Below are positions 26,593 through 35,469 of a stretch of DNA of 64,000 nt, piece by piece. The stretch spans positions 163,738-227,737 of the forward strand of contig CASDYC010000001.1 of NCBI GenBank assembly GCA_949285665.1, given 5' to 3'. This stretch comes from an uncultured bacterium. GTDB taxonomy: Bacteria > Bacillota_I > Bacilli_A > RFN20 > CAG-826. The notes beneath the pieces were generated by a model, which did no database searches, was not told the origin of the DNA, and saw nothing but the letters and a program-made list of their open reading frames with translations. Within the stretch, counting starts at the first letter, position 1. The number at the start of each line of letters is the position of its first letter. Both the position numbers and the translations under genes were made by a program.

Positions 26593-28546
26593 TTAATTTT
26601 ACCTCATCCTTAAATGTGTCTACTTTGTTAAAATCAACATTTTCTTCAACCCATTTTCTTCTTTCATTAGAATCATTACCCATTAAAACACTAATTCTTC
26701 TTTCAACAGATAAAGGATCTTCAATTGATATTCGAATTAATTGACGTGTTTTTTTATTCATTGTTGTTGATTTTAATTGATCAGGATTCATCTCTCCAAG
26801 ACCTTTGTATCGAGCAACTTTATAACCTGCTCCGATTTTTTTCTTTGCTTCTGCTAATTCAGAATTATTCCAACAATAAATTTGTTGTTTATTTTTGTTA
26901 TCGTCTTTATAAACTCTATATAGTGGAGGTACAGCAACATAAACCATACCATTCATAATCAATGGTCTCATATAATGATAAAAGAAAGTCAATAGTAAAG
27001 TTTGAATATGAGCACCATCGGTATCAGCATCAGTCATAATAATAATTTTCCCATATCTTGATGAATTTACATCAAAATTTTGTCCATAACCAGCACCAAT
27101 TGTATTAATTAGCGTACCAAGTTCTTCATTTTTTAACATTTTTTCCGTTGAAATAGAATCAACATTTAAAGGCTTTCCTCTAAGTGGAAGAATTGCTTGA
27201 TACATATGATCTCTTGCTAATTTAGCACTACCACCAGCTGAATCACCTTCAACAATAAATAATTCGTTTAATTTATAATCTTTTGATTGAGCTTGACATA
27301 ATTTATTTGATAATGGAAGATCATTTTTTGATTTTTTACTATTCCTTAATTCTTCTTTTGTTTTTCTAGCAGCAATTCTTTCTCTTTGAGATTCTAAACA
27401 TTTAGTAATTATATCAACTGCAAATTGTTTATTTTCTTGTAAATAATGTGTAAAAGATGTGTAAAAGAAATTTGAAACAGCCGACATCGCTTCTTGAGTT
27501 CCTAATTTAGCCTTGGTTTGACCTTCAAATTCAAGTCTACTTTCTGGAATTTTTAATGCAATAATACTTGTTAATCCTTGTCTTACATCGTTTGCTTCGA
27601 ATCTTTGCTTATTTTTTAATAACTTATTTTCTTCTGCATAATCGTTAATTGCTTTTGTTAAAGCAACTTTAAAACCAGATTCGTGAGTTCCGCCTTCTCT
27701 AGTTCTTACATTATTTACATATGAAAGTATTGTTTCGTTATAATCATCACTACAATATTGAAGAGCAATTTTTATTTTAATATCAGAAGAATTATCTTCA
27801 AAATAGACAACATCCGAGATTGGTTTTTTATTTTGATTAATATTTTTAATATATTCGCTTAAACCATCTTTATAATAAAAATCAACTTCCTCATTGCTAA
27901 TCCTTTCATCTTTTAATTTAAAATGAACATTCTGTAATAAAAATGCAGATTCTTGTAAGTGATTTTTAATTACATCATATTTAAAATCCGTTGTACTAAA
28001 AATTCTTGGATCTGGTTTAAATGTTATTACTGTTCCATGCTTTGTTGTGTTTCCTAAAATAGTTAGTGGTTTCGCTAATTTCCTTCCGCCATCTTCAAAT
28101 CTTATATTATATATTTTGCCATCTCTATAAACAGTTGCATCAAAAAATTCACTTAAGGCATTTGTAACACTGCTTCCAACACCGTGTAAACCAGCACTTG
28201 ATGAATAAGCATTGTCATTAAATTTGCCACCAGAGTGTAATGTTGATAAAATCAATTGAATTGTTGGAATTTTTTCTTTTTTATGAATTCCACAAGGAAT
28301 TCCTCTTCCTTCATCAGATACAGTTATCGAACCATCTTTATGTATACACACAGAAATCTTATTTCCATAACCATTTAAAGCTTCATCAACAGCATTATCG
28401 ACAATTTCCCATACTAAATGATGTAAACCGGTTGAATTTGTGCTACCGATATACATAGCAGGTCTTACTCTAACACCTTCTAAACCTTCCAAAACAACTA
28501 TATCATTTTCATCGTAAGTGTGTTTATTTTTAATTTCTTCGCTCAT
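26579..28546 (-). CDS. parE: DNA topoisomerase IV subunit B
   Basis: ATPase subunit of topoisomerase IV. GHKL ATP-binding motifs EIVDNAVDEALNG, DEGRGIPCGIH and GLHGVGSSVTNALS are intact, as are the Toprim EGDSAGGSA and TDADTDGAHI. Pairing with parC and the plsY gene divergent upstream is the usual Bacillota arrangement (plsY-parE-parC), supporting ParE over GyrB. The 5' leader is very short (see promoter). Confidence 0.94.
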   Translation of the reverse strand: MSEEIKNKHTYDENDIVVLEGLEGVRVRPAMYIGSTNSTGLHHLVWEIVDNAVDEALNGYGNKISVCIHKDGSITVSDEGRGIPCGIHKKEKIPTIQLILSTLHSGGKFNDNAYSSSAGLHGVGSSVTNALSEFFDATVYRDGKIYNIRFEDGGRKLAKPLTILGNTTKHGTVITFKPDPRIFSTTDFKYDVIKNHLQESAFLLQNVHFKLKDERISNEEVDFYYKDGLSEYIKNINQNKKPISDVVYFEDNSSDIKIKIALQYCSDDYNETILSYVNNVRTREGGTHESGFKVALTKAINDYAEENKLLKNKQRFEANDVRQGLTSIIALKIPESRLEFEGQTKAKLGTQEAMSAVSNFFYTSFTHYLQENKQFAVDIITKCLESQRERIAARKTKEELRNSKKSKNDLPLSNKLCQAQSKDYKLNELFIVEGDSAGGSAKLARDHMYQAILPLRGKPLNVDSISTEKMLKNEELGTLINTIGAGYGQNFDVNSSRYGKIIIMTDADTDGAHIQTLLLTFFYHYMRPLIMNGMVYVAVPPLYRVYKDDNKNKQQIYCWNNSELAEAKKKIGAGYKVARYKGLGEMNPDQLKSTTMNKKTRQLIRISIEDPLSVERRISVLMGNDSNERRKWVEENVDFNKVDTFKDEVKLNGKK

Positions 28547-28558
28547 AATATCTTTAAA

Positions 28559-28567
28559 ATTATATCA
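28559..28567 (-). promoter_or_regulatory. Extended -10 promoter of parE-parC
   Basis: On the - strand TGATATAAT (TGn plus a consensus -10), with the parE ATG 12 nt further on, leaving a leader of about five bases and only a weak SD. A -35 is not clear. Confidence 0.6.
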
Positions 28568-28594
28568 AAAAATGTAAAAAAAATCATTTAATTT

Positions 28595-28603
28595 TGATAT
28601 GAT
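28595..28603 (+). promoter_or_regulatory. Extended -10 promoter of plsY, leaderless
   Basis: TGATATGAT (28595-28603) ends 8 nt before the plsY ATG; there is no SD. It is divergent from the parE promoter within the same 65-bp gap. Confidence 0.6.
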
Positions 28604-28611
28604 ATTTAAGT

Positions 28612-29349
28612 ATGTTTAACGATTTAAACCCTGCATTAGTTTATGCTGCAAACTCTTTAATTCCAATATTGAGTTTATTGTTTGGCTATCTTTGGGCTTC
28701 AATTCCAAATGCCGTAATCATCGGCAAAATATTTTACAAAAAAGATCCAAGAGACTTTGGAAGTCATAATCCTGGAGGAACAAATGTTATTCGAACTTTA
28801 GGGTATTTACCAGGAGTTATAGTAATTTTATTAGATATGATTAAATCCATCGCTCCATTTTGGATAATGTTTTCGATTTTAAAATTTACTGAATTAAATA
28901 ATTATTTATATAACGATGTGTTAAATTTATCAATTTGGATTACTGCTTTTGGCTGTATATTAGGTCATTGTTATTCAATATTTTTAAAATTTAAAGGTGG
29001 AAAAGGTGTTGCAACTTATATGGGAACTCTTGGAACATCAAATATTTTTCAATTAATTTTTGGATTTATAACTTTTATAACAACAATATCAGTTAAAAAA
29101 ATTGTTAGTCTAGGATCAATTCTTGTTAGTATATTTGCTTGTTTAATTTCTTGGATATTATTTATTACTTATTCAGTTTATCCAGCAAGTCAAGAAGTAA
29201 TAAATTTAATGTTTTTATATAATCCTGAATTATTAAGCATGCATTGGAGTTATCCACTTATTGTTACATTAATGACATTTATATTATTATTTAGACACAA
29301 AGAAAATATTCAAAGATTAATTAAAAAAGTGGAAAAAGTAAATTATTAA
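28612..29349 (+). CDS. plsY: Glycerol-3-phosphate acyltransferase PlsY
   Basis: Integral membrane enzyme transferring acyl from acyl-phosphate to glycerol 3-phosphate, the first step of phospholipid synthesis. Conserved loops: GSHNPGGTNVIRTLG, GHCYSIFLKFKGGKGVATYMG (in two pieces) and the final FRHKENIQRLI. It has about six TM segments. At 245 residues it is longer than the usual ~200 because of an extended loop around 85-105 and a stretch near 190-215. Divergent from parE. Confidence 0.94.
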   Translation: MFNDLNPALVYAANSLIPILSLLFGYLWASIPNAVIIGKIFYKKDPRDFGSHNPGGTNVIRTLGYLPGVIVILLDMIKSIAPFWIMFSILKFTELNNYLYNDVLNLSIWITAFGCILGHCYSIFLKFKGGKGVATYMGTLGTSNIFQLIFGFITFITTISVKKIVSLGSILVSIFACLISWILFITYSVYPASQEVINLMFLYNPELLSMHWSYPLIVTLMTFILLFRHKENIQRLIKKVEKVNY

Positions 29350-29357
29350 TAAATAAA

Positions 29358-29382
29358 AAAAGTGCCTTAGTAAGGCACTTTT
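29358..29382. terminator. Bidirectional terminator, plsY / yneF
   Basis: Stem AAAAGTGCCTT (29358-29368) with AAGGCACTTTT (29372-29382), 3-base loop, flanked by A and T runs that give a U-tract on either strand. It separates convergent plsY and the efp-yneF unit. Confidence 0.9.
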
Positions 29383-29392
29383 CTTTATATCA

Positions 29393-29632
29393 TTACTTTC
29401 TTTTAGTTTCTTTTTTTACACTATTCATTACTGCTCTAATTTGAGCTTCGGAAGGTTTTCTTCCCATTTGCATATACATAGCTCTAATCATATTTTCATT
29501 AATTGGAGGATTTTTTTCAATTTCTCTTTGCATTAATTTACGAGCGACAAAATATCCAACAACTAATCCAATAACTAAAGCGCCAATAGCAATTCCAAGC
29601 CAACCACCATCAAATTCCATTAAAAAATTCAT
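29393..29632 (-). CDS. yneF: YneF/UPF0154 family small membrane protein
   Basis: 79 residues: one N-terminal TM helix (IAIGALVIGLVVGYFVARKLM) then the family tail NPPINENMIRAMYMQMGRKPSEAQI (given in part) and a basic end. Function is unknown in the family. I start at ATG 29632; the longer frame runs into efp. An SD-like GGGAG lies in the last efp codons. Co-transcribed with efp. Confidence 0.88.
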   Translation of the reverse strand: MNFLMEFDGGWLGIAIGALVIGLVVGYFVARKLMQREIEKNPPINENMIRAMYMQMGRKPSEAQIRAVMNSVKKETKRK

Positions 29633-29633
29633 A

Positions 29634-30194
29634 TTAGTTAGCTCTCCCGTCGTATTGTCCATTATCAGTTCTTACATAAATTTCTTCACCTTGAGAAATA
29701 AATAATGGAACTTTAACTTTTAAACCTGTTTCTAATACAGCTTCTTTCATAGCCTTGTTAACGGTATCACCTCTTACAGCAGGTTCACATTCGGTTATTT
29801 TTAAAACAACTTTTGATGGTAATAAAACACCTAAAATTTCATCTCCAAAAGATGTAACATCTACTTCTTCATCGCCTCTTAAGAATTGACTTTCCCATTT
29901 TAGCGATTCTTTTGGTAATTCAATTTGTTCATATGTTGATTGATCCATAAAAACTAAAAAGTCGCCACTATCGTATAAATATTGCATTTTCTTTTTATCA
30001 ATTTTTACAGTTTCAATTGCATATCCACTATTTCTAGACATTTCAGATATAGCGCCTGTACGAACATTTTTTACTTTTAATTTAACAACCATCTTACGCA
30101 TTGCAGTTTTATTTAATAAAACATCTAAAACTTGATATAAAACATTTTCTTCAAGAAAGTAATTGCCTACTTTTAATTCTGTAACATTTATCAT
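29634..30194 (-). CDS. efp: Elongation factor P with non-canonical loop
   Basis: Relieves ribosome stalling at polyproline. Three-domain EF-P layout in 186 residues: KOW-like N-domain, then QYLYDSGDFLVFMDQSTYEQIELP, then the C-terminal OB segment VNKAMKEAVLETGLKVKVPLF (in part). The domain-I tip that normally reads KPGKG around residues 29-34 reads NKTAMRKM (28-35), so the usual modified lysine context is absent. A similar loop shift is known in some Mollicutes EF-Ps. AAGGAG precedes the ATG. yneF follows. Confidence 0.93.
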   Translation of the reverse strand: MINVTELKVGNYFLEENVLYQVLDVLLNKTAMRKMVVKLKVKNVRTGAISEMSRNSGYAIETVKIDKKKMQYLYDSGDFLVFMDQSTYEQIELPKESLKWESQFLRGDEEVDVTSFGDEILGVLLPSKVVLKITECEPAVRGDTVNKAMKEAVLETGLKVKVPLFISQGEEIYVRTDNGQYDGRAN

Positions 30195-30223
30195 ATTAAT
30201 TAACTCCTTTTTATAGCCCTAAT

Positions 30224-30252
30224 ATTATACATTATTTTTTGGTTAATTTAAA
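30224..30252 (-). promoter_or_regulatory. Putative promoter of efp-yneF
   Basis: On the - strand TTTAAA, 17-bp spacer, TATAAT (30229-30224), then a leader with AAGGAG before the efp ATG at 30194. Confidence 0.55.
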
Positions 30253-30270
30253 ATCTTAAATAAACTAAAA

Positions 30271-30289
30271 ATAAGGGATTAACCCTTAT
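30271..30289 (-). terminator. Terminator of rpmG
   Basis: Stem ATAAGGG/CCCTTAT with a 5-base loop, followed on the - strand by TTTTAGTTTATT. The stem overlaps the rpmG stop codon. Confidence 0.7.
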
Positions 30290-30441
30290 TTCTTTTCTTT
30301 ATGTAATGTAACTTTTCTACATTTTTTACAATATTTTTTTAATTCAATTCTATCTGGATGAAGTTTTTTATTTCTTTCAGTTTCATAGTTTTCTTCGCCG
30401 CAGACGGTACATTTTAATATTACATCATCTCTTTTTTTCAT
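30286..30441 (-). CDS. rpmG: 50S ribosomal protein L33
   Basis: 51-residue zinc-binding L33. It starts [19 protein letters not shown] and ends [10 protein letters not shown], with two CxxC pairs (CTVC and CKKC), the zinc-ribbon 'C+' form. An SD (AAAGGA) lies upstream, and the promoter is divergent from ispG. It stands alone between efp and ispG. Confidence 0.95.
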   Translation of the reverse strand: MKKRDDVILKCTVCGEENYETERNKKLHPDRIELKKYCKKCRKVTLHKEKK

Positions 30442-30487
30442 TTTTTTAATAGTCCTTTCTTTATGCTAGAAAATTTTACCACAATAA

Positions 30488-30516
30488 TTAAAAATTTACT
30501 ATAAAATAATTATAAT
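30488..30516 (+). promoter_or_regulatory. Putative promoter of ispG, leaderless
   Basis: TTAAAA (30488-30493), 17-bp spacer, TATAAT (30511-30516); the ATG is 7 nt later with no SD. Confidence 0.6.
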
Positions 30517-30523
30517 ATTAATT

Positions 30524-31582
30524 ATGAATAAACGAAAAGATAGTTATAAATTTAATATAGGAAATAAAACAATTGGCGGATCAAATCCCATATTAATTCA
30601 ATCAATGTGTAATATTAAAACTTCAAAAACTAAAGAAATTATAAAACAAATTAATGAATGTGCTAAATATGGAGCTGATTTAATGCGTGTTTCAATTTTA
30701 GATGAAGATGATGCTAAAGCCTTAAAAATTATAAAGGAACATATTTCAATTCCAATAATTGCTGATATTCACTTTTCTTATAAATTAGCGATTCTTTCTA
30801 TTAAAAATGGCGCCGATAAAATAAGAATAAATCCCGGAAATATCGGCACTAAAGATAATTTATTAGAAATAATTAATGTTGCAAAAGAATATGATATACC
30901 AATTAGAATTGGAGTTAATTCTGGTTCAATGGATAAAAATATTTTTAATTACAATAGAAAACTTACTTATAAAGATATGGTTAAATCAGCAATGGAATAT
31001 ATTTATTTTTTTGAACAAAATGATTTCCATAAATTAGTTATTTCATTAAAATCATCTGATGTAATTGAAACAATAAAAGCATATAAATTGATTTCAAAAC
31101 TAACTAAATATCCCCTTCACATCGGAATTACCGAAGCTGGACCTTTAGATATTTCACTAATAAGATCTACCAGCACTATTGCACCTCTACTCATCTCAGG
31201 TTTAGGAAATACAATTAGATATTCAATTACTGATGATCCAACAAAAGAGATAATAGCCGCTAGAAGATTGTTAAATGATTTGAATTTAAGAAAAGATTTA
31301 CCAATTTTAATATCATGCCCAACTTGTGGAAGAACGATGGTTAATTTAGAAAATATAATTAAAGAAATTGAACCATATCTTCTTACTTTAAATAAGCAAA
31401 TTAAAGTTGCAATCATGGGATGTATTGTAAATGGCCCTGGCGAAGCGAAAAATGCTGATATTGGCATAGCAGGCGGCAATAAAATTTTCGTTTTATTTAG
31501 AAATGGTAAGGTTGTAGAAGAAATTTCTGAAGATAAAGCTGTCCAGAAATTAAAGGATGAAATACATAAACTACTAAATTAG
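30524..31582 (+). CDS. ispG: 4-hydroxy-3-methylbut-2-en-1-yl diphosphate synthase
   Basis: Iron-sulfur enzyme of the MEP pathway converting MEcPP to HMBPP. It has the IQSMCN start region, a TIM barrel (ADIHFSYKLA, KIRINPGNIG, ITEAGP), and the cluster-binding end with CPTCGRT and MGCIVNGPGEAKNADIG. At 352 residues it is the short bacterial form. Its TAG stop lies in a TAG/CTA periodic array. It faces nfo convergently. Confidence 0.96.
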   Translation: MNKRKDSYKFNIGNKTIGGSNPILIQSMCNIKTSKTKEIIKQINECAKYGADLMRVSILDEDDAKALKIIKEHISIPIIADIHFSYKLAILSIKNGADKIRINPGNIGTKDNLLEIINVAKEYDIPIRIGVNSGSMDKNIFNYNRKLTYKDMVKSAMEYIYFFEQNDFHKLVISLKSSDVIETIKAYKLISKLTKYPLHIGITEAGPLDISLIRSTSTIAPLLISGLGNTIRYSITDDPTKEIIAARRLLNDLNLRKDLPILISCPTCGRTMVNLENIIKEIEPYLLTLNKQIKVAIMGCIVNGPGEAKNADIGIAGGNKIFVLFRNGKVVEEISEDKAVQKLKDEIHKLLN

Positions 31583-31624
31583 TACTAAAAATTTACTAAA
31601 TTACTACTTAAAAATCACTAAAAC
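31570..31624. repeat. 11-bp phased array 3 (ispG/nfo, CTA on +)
   Basis: CTA at 31574, 31585 and 31596, CTT at 31607, CTA at 31618: five steps of exactly 11 bp (TAG on the - strand). It spans both convergent stop codons, ispG at 31580-31582 and nfo at 31608-31610. No hairpin terminator is seen between these genes. Confidence 0.82.
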
Positions 31625-32492
31625 AATTTTTATCAAATTTTTTATTCTTAATCATTGTAATTTCAATCTTATATGGTGGCTTTCCATTAACATAAGGTGT
31701 TTCCAATATTTTAGGTAGATTATTTAGCCTTTTATTATAAATAACATTTATTAAATTATTAAAACCAATACTTCCAAATCCGATATTTTCATGTCGGTCT
31801 TTTCTAGATCCAATAGGATTTTTAGAATCATTAATATGTAAAACTAGCAATTTATTAAGACCTACTATTTTATCAAAATCATCTAAAACTTTATCAAAGT
31901 CATTTAAATTATAACCAGCATCATTGATATGGCAAGTATCTAAACATACGCCGATTTTATTTTGAAATTTAACATTTTTTAACACATAAGCTACTTCTTC
32001 GAAATTGTTGCAAAGCTCTGAACCTTTACCAGCCATTGTTTCAATTGCTATTTTTACATCGTTATCATTATTTAGCGCTGCGTTTAATCCGTTAATTAGT
32101 TGATCCAAAGATTTCTTTCTATCTTCATTTAATGAAGCTCCGGGATGTAAAACCAAAATTTTAATATGAAAATCACTAGTTCTTTGTATTTCACTTTTTA
32201 AAAGATCTAGTGATAATTTATATGTATTTGGATTTTTAATATTTCCAAGATTAATTAAATATGGAGCATGACAAATAATATTATTTAAATTTATATTGTT
32301 TTCTTCTGCTAATTTAATTCCCTCATTAATTTTACATTTTTCTGTTGGCGTTCGTTTAATATTTTGTGGAGCACCTGTATATATCATAAAAGTGTTTGAA
32401 CCGTACGATAAAGCTTCTCTAACACTACCTAAGTAATAATTAGGAGAAGACATTGAAACATGTGATCCGATAATTAAATTATAATCTTCCAT
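31608..32492 (-). CDS. nfo: Endonuclease IV
   Basis: AP endonuclease of base-excision repair with a three-zinc active site in a TIM barrel. Motifs: IGSHVSMSSP, ICHAPYLINLGN, LVLHPGA, AIETMAGKGSELC, GVCLDTCHINDAGY, LHINDSKNP and HENIGFGSIG. 294 residues. Its ATG overlaps the helicase stop (CAT/TTA share one base); GAAGGAG is 12 bases upstream. Confidence 0.95.
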   Translation of the reverse strand: MEDYNLIIGSHVSMSSPNYYLGSVREALSYGSNTFMIYTGAPQNIKRTPTEKCKINEGIKLAEENNINLNNIICHAPYLINLGNIKNPNTYKLSLDLLKSEIQRTSDFHIKILVLHPGASLNEDRKKSLDQLINGLNAALNNDNDVKIAIETMAGKGSELCNNFEEVAYVLKNVKFQNKIGVCLDTCHINDAGYNLNDFDKVLDDFDKIVGLNKLLVLHINDSKNPIGSRKDRHENIGFGSIGFNNLINVIYNKRLNNLPKILETPYVNGKPPYKIEITMIKNKKFDKNCFSDF

Positions 32493-33787
32493 TAAATTTT
32501 ATTTCTCCTTCTCATATATCTTCTTTCTTTGTTAATTTTTATTCTTATTTTCTTTTTATAACCGGGCTTTATTCCCTTTCTTGTCATTTTTGTTTTTAAA
32601 GAATTAGCTTTCCTTGTTAATTCTTTGTTACCTTTTTCATAGACGTTCTTTTTATTATTTTCATAAGTTGTAAGAACCAAATTACCATCATTATCAAATT
32701 TTTCAAATTCAATATTTTTAAGTTGAGTTAATAATTTATCTACTTTATTTAATGATTTATCGTTGTAAAAGAAATATGAAACACCACATTTATCAAATCT
32801 TCCGGTTCTTCCAGCTCTATGGAAATAATATTCAAGATTATTTGGTAAATCGATACTTAAAATACAATCTGTGTCAGGTAAATCAATTCCTCTAGCAACT
32901 AAATCGCTTGAAATAACAATTTGAAATTCATCGTTCTTGATCTTTTTTAATAAAGCTTTTCTTTCTCTAATAGATAAATCTCCATTATACATACAACATT
33001 CATAGCCGTTATTATCTAAAAATTTATAAAGATCCATCATATCTTTTTTTAGAGAACAAAAAATAATCACAAAATAAGGACCAACAATTCTTAAAAATTT
33101 CAATACTGAATCATTTATTCCATTATTTTTTATATTTATAGCAATGTGTTTAACATTTTTATTTGTAATATTTTCACTAAAATCTACTATTGAATTTATA
33201 CTAAATTCTTTTTTGAAAGGCGATAATAAATTATCTGGTATGGATGCAGAGAATAGCATAACTTGACTATTTTCGCATTTGTTTATAAATTGTATGGTTT
33301 GGTTATAAAATCCAGAATCAAGTAACATATCTGCTTCATCAAGAACTATAAATTTAATATAAGATGTTGAAATGAAACTATCATCAATAAAAACTGATTT
33401 TAGCTTACCAATTGTAGAAATTAAAATTTGAGGTTTATTTTGAATTTTTTCTTTTGTTCTTATATTATCTTCCATTGAAAATAATTTAATAGATATTTTT
33501 TTATAACCTCCATTTAATTTAATAAATATGTCATAAATTTGTTTAGCTAATTCTTTTGTAGGTGTAATTATTATTGCTTGAGTTTGTTTTAATGATTCGT
33601 CAATATTTTGCAAAATTGGTAAAATAAAACACAAAGATTTACCACTTCCAGTTTCAGATTTTACAACAATAGATTTTTCTTCTAGAAGAATTGGAATAAC
33701 TTTCTTTTGTAAGTCATTGGGTTCAATGAAAGAATTTTCATTTAAATTTTCTATAAGTTTTTTATCTAAATTAAATTCGTTAAACAT
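32492..33787 (-). CDS. DEAD-box RNA helicase
   Basis: ATP-dependent RNA helicase of 431 residues. Motifs: Q motif near FIEPNDLQ, Walker A SETGSGKS, PTKELA, STIGK, VLDEADML (DEAD), FSAS (SAT variant), and VIISSDLVARGID then HRAGRTGR. A short basic tail (TRKGIKPGYKKKIRIKINKERR split) suits RNA binding. It is probably a ribosome-assembly or cold-adaptation helicase; CshA/CshB-type naming is not possible from this alone. Divergent from ispH with a leaderless start. Confidence 0.92.
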   Translation of the reverse strand: MFNEFNLDKKLIENLNENSFIEPNDLQKKVIPILLEEKSIVVKSETGSGKSLCFILPILQNIDESLKQTQAIIITPTKELAKQIYDIFIKLNGGYKKISIKLFSMEDNIRTKEKIQNKPQILISTIGKLKSVFIDDSFISTSYIKFIVLDEADMLLDSGFYNQTIQFINKCENSQVMLFSASIPDNLLSPFKKEFSINSIVDFSENITNKNVKHIAINIKNNGINDSVLKFLRIVGPYFVIIFCSLKKDMMDLYKFLDNNGYECCMYNGDLSIRERKALLKKIKNDEFQIVISSDLVARGIDLPDTDCILSIDLPNNLEYYFHRAGRTGRFDKCGVSYFFYNDKSLNKVDKLLTQLKNIEFEKFDNDGNLVLTTYENNKKNVYEKGNKELTRKANSLKTKMTRKGIKPGYKKKIRIKINKERRYMRRRNKI

Positions 33788-33794
33788 ATCTAAT

Positions 33795-33800
33795 ATTATA
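33795..33800 (-). promoter_or_regulatory. -10 box of DEAD-box helicase, leaderless
   Basis: TATAAT on the - strand ends 7 nt before the ATG at 33787; no SD and only a weak -35 (ATAATT at 17 bp). Confidence 0.5.
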
Positions 33801-33811
33801 ATATATTTTTA

Positions 33812-33820
33812 TGATAAAAT
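33812..33820 (+). promoter_or_regulatory. Extended -10 of ispH, leaderless
   Basis: TGATAAAAT ends 8 nt before the ispH ATG (33829). A second TATAAT immediately before the ATG is too close to drive the full gene. No SD. Confidence 0.5.
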
Positions 33821-33828
33821 TATAATCA

Positions 33829-34704
33829 ATGATAATAAAAAAAATCTATCCTATTGGATACTGTAATGGCGTTTGTAAGGCACTGACAGAAATTAGAAAA
33901 TTAAAAAAATCTTCAAATAAAAAAATTTATCTTCTTGGTAATTTAGTTCACAATGAATATACAATGCAAAAATTATTGAGGAATAATATAACTATTTTTG
34001 ATGTTTTTCCAAAAGACTATAAAAAAATTATAGAAAATTTTAAAGATGAAAATGGAATTGTAATTTTATCAGCGCATGGACATAATGTAAATATTAATAA
34101 TTTATTAACAGGAAAAAACATTGAATATAAAGACACAACTTGCGATATTGTTTTAGAGAATTACAATAAAATAATTAACATTTTAAACGGATCCAAAAAT
34201 AATATTATTTTTTTCATTTGTAAAAAAAATCATCCAGAAAGTTCTATATTTGAAAATATCGAAAATGTCTATTGCTTAGATATAGATGAAAAAACATATC
34301 CAAAACAATTAAATGACAAACAAATTTATATTTTTTGTCAAACAACACTTAATAAAAAAATGTATTTAGAATTTGCTACTGAAATTAAAAATTATTATAA
34401 AAATTCAAAAATTATTGATTCTACATGCAAATATCTTAATCTTCGTGAAGAAAAAATTTATAACTTAGATGATTCATATACCAAAATTTTAGTAATTGGA
34501 TCAAATACATCCTCTAATTCTAAAACATTATTTGAATTAGCAAAACATTATAAAAAAAATATGGAAGTTTTATTTATTAATAACGGAGAACAAATTTCTA
34601 AAGATATGTTTTCAAATAACGATAAAATCGCTGTTTTTAGCGGAACTTCGACTTCAATTGAAGAAATAGATATTATAATTAATAAGATAAAATCATTTTT
34701 TTAA
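33829..34704 (+). CDS. ispH: 4-hydroxy-3-methylbut-2-enyl diphosphate reductase
   Basis: Last enzyme of the MEP pathway, reducing HMBPP to IPP and DMAPP with a [4Fe-4S] cluster. Cluster cysteines are visible in IGYCNGVCKA (C12), DTTCDIV and DSTCKYLN. Substrate motifs GNLVHNEYT, SAHGH, CKKNHPE and SNTSSNSKTL also fit. 291 residues. Its last 12 bases overlap the convergent nif3 gene. Confidence 0.94.
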   Translation: MIIKKIYPIGYCNGVCKALTEIRKLKKSSNKKIYLLGNLVHNEYTMQKLLRNNITIFDVFPKDYKKIIENFKDENGIVILSAHGHNVNINNLLTGKNIEYKDTTCDIVLENYNKIINILNGSKNNIIFFICKKNHPESSIFENIENVYCLDIDEKTYPKQLNDKQIYIFCQTTLNKKMYLEFATEIKNYYKNSKIIDSTCKYLNLREEKIYNLDDSYTKILVIGSNTSSNSKTLFELAKHYKKNMEVLFINNGEQISKDMFSNNDKIAVFSGTSTSIEEIDIIINKIKSFF

Positions 34705-35469
34705 TACTACTTTTGGACACTTTTCATGTTTAATACACATAATATCTAGTGTGTTATCAAATGATAATAATATTTTTTTCATTTGTTCCATAAAAATATT
34801 TTCCACTTCATGAGGAATATTAATATAATTATATTTTTCTAACAAAACATCTCTTTGGGCGTGGTGTGGCATATCTCCAGATATAAAAACATCATAGTTT
34901 TCGTCTTTAGCAATTTTAAAACTATGCCAACCGCCTCCACCTACTATTGCACATTTTTTTATTACTTTTGAGCCATAATTAAAACTTAAAGAAAAATCAA
35001 CATCAAGTTTATTTAAGAGGTATTGATTAAATGCTTCAAAAGTCATTTCTTCTTTTAAATTGCCACCTCTTGCCATAGGATCATTTTCTAAAGGTTTAAT
35101 ATTAATTAATTCAAGTTTTTCACATAAAGCGTCGTTCATACCATATTTTCCTTCATCAAATGCTGTATGAATTGAATAAACTGGTATATTATCTTTAATT
35201 AATTTATCATATAGTTCTTTTTTAATAGAATCGTTCTCTAATACTTCTTTTTTATTTCCGAAAATAAAAGGATGATGAGTAATTATTAAATCTGGATTGA
35301 ATTTTTTTATTTCATCATATATAGTGTAATCTAAATCTAGACATAATAAAATTTTATTAGTTTCATTTTTTAATTTACCAACCATAAGACCGTGAAAATC
35401 ACAATATTTTTTTGCGATTTTTCTTGGATAATACTTTGATAATTTAATTAATAAAGATTTTGTGTTCAT
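34693..35469 (-). CDS. Nif3-like dinuclear metal centre protein
   Basis: YqfO/Nif3 family, here the short 258-residue form. Metal ligands appear in ITHHPFIFGNK, YSIHTAFDEGKYGMND and the C-terminal SGDMPHHAQRDVL and PHEVEN. Cellular function is unsettled in the family (possibly GTP cyclohydrolase-like or a scaffold). It follows trmK with a 4-nt overlap and AAAGGT as SD, in the conserved dnaG-rpoD-trmK-nif3 order. Confidence 0.92.
   Translation of the reverse strand: MNTKSLLIKLSKYYPRKIAKKYCDFHGLMVGKLKNETNKILLCLDLDYTIYDEIKKFNPDLIITHHPFIFGNKKEVLENDSIKKELYDKLIKDNIPVYSIHTAFDEGKYGMNDALCEKLELINIKPLENDPMARGGNLKEEMTFEAFNQYLLNKLDVDFSLSFNYGSKVIKKCAIVGGGGWHSFKIAKDENYDVFISGDMPHHAQRDVLLEKYNYINIPHEVENIFMEQMKKILLSFDNTLDIMCIKHEKCPKVVLKK

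Noticed and set aside
31570..31624. TRAP-type (G/U)AG RNA-binding sites as an explanation for the arrays
   Set aside because: TRAP triplets are separated by 2-3 nt, not 8, and no mtrB-like or trp gene is in the window. An RNA-level role in general is not excluded.
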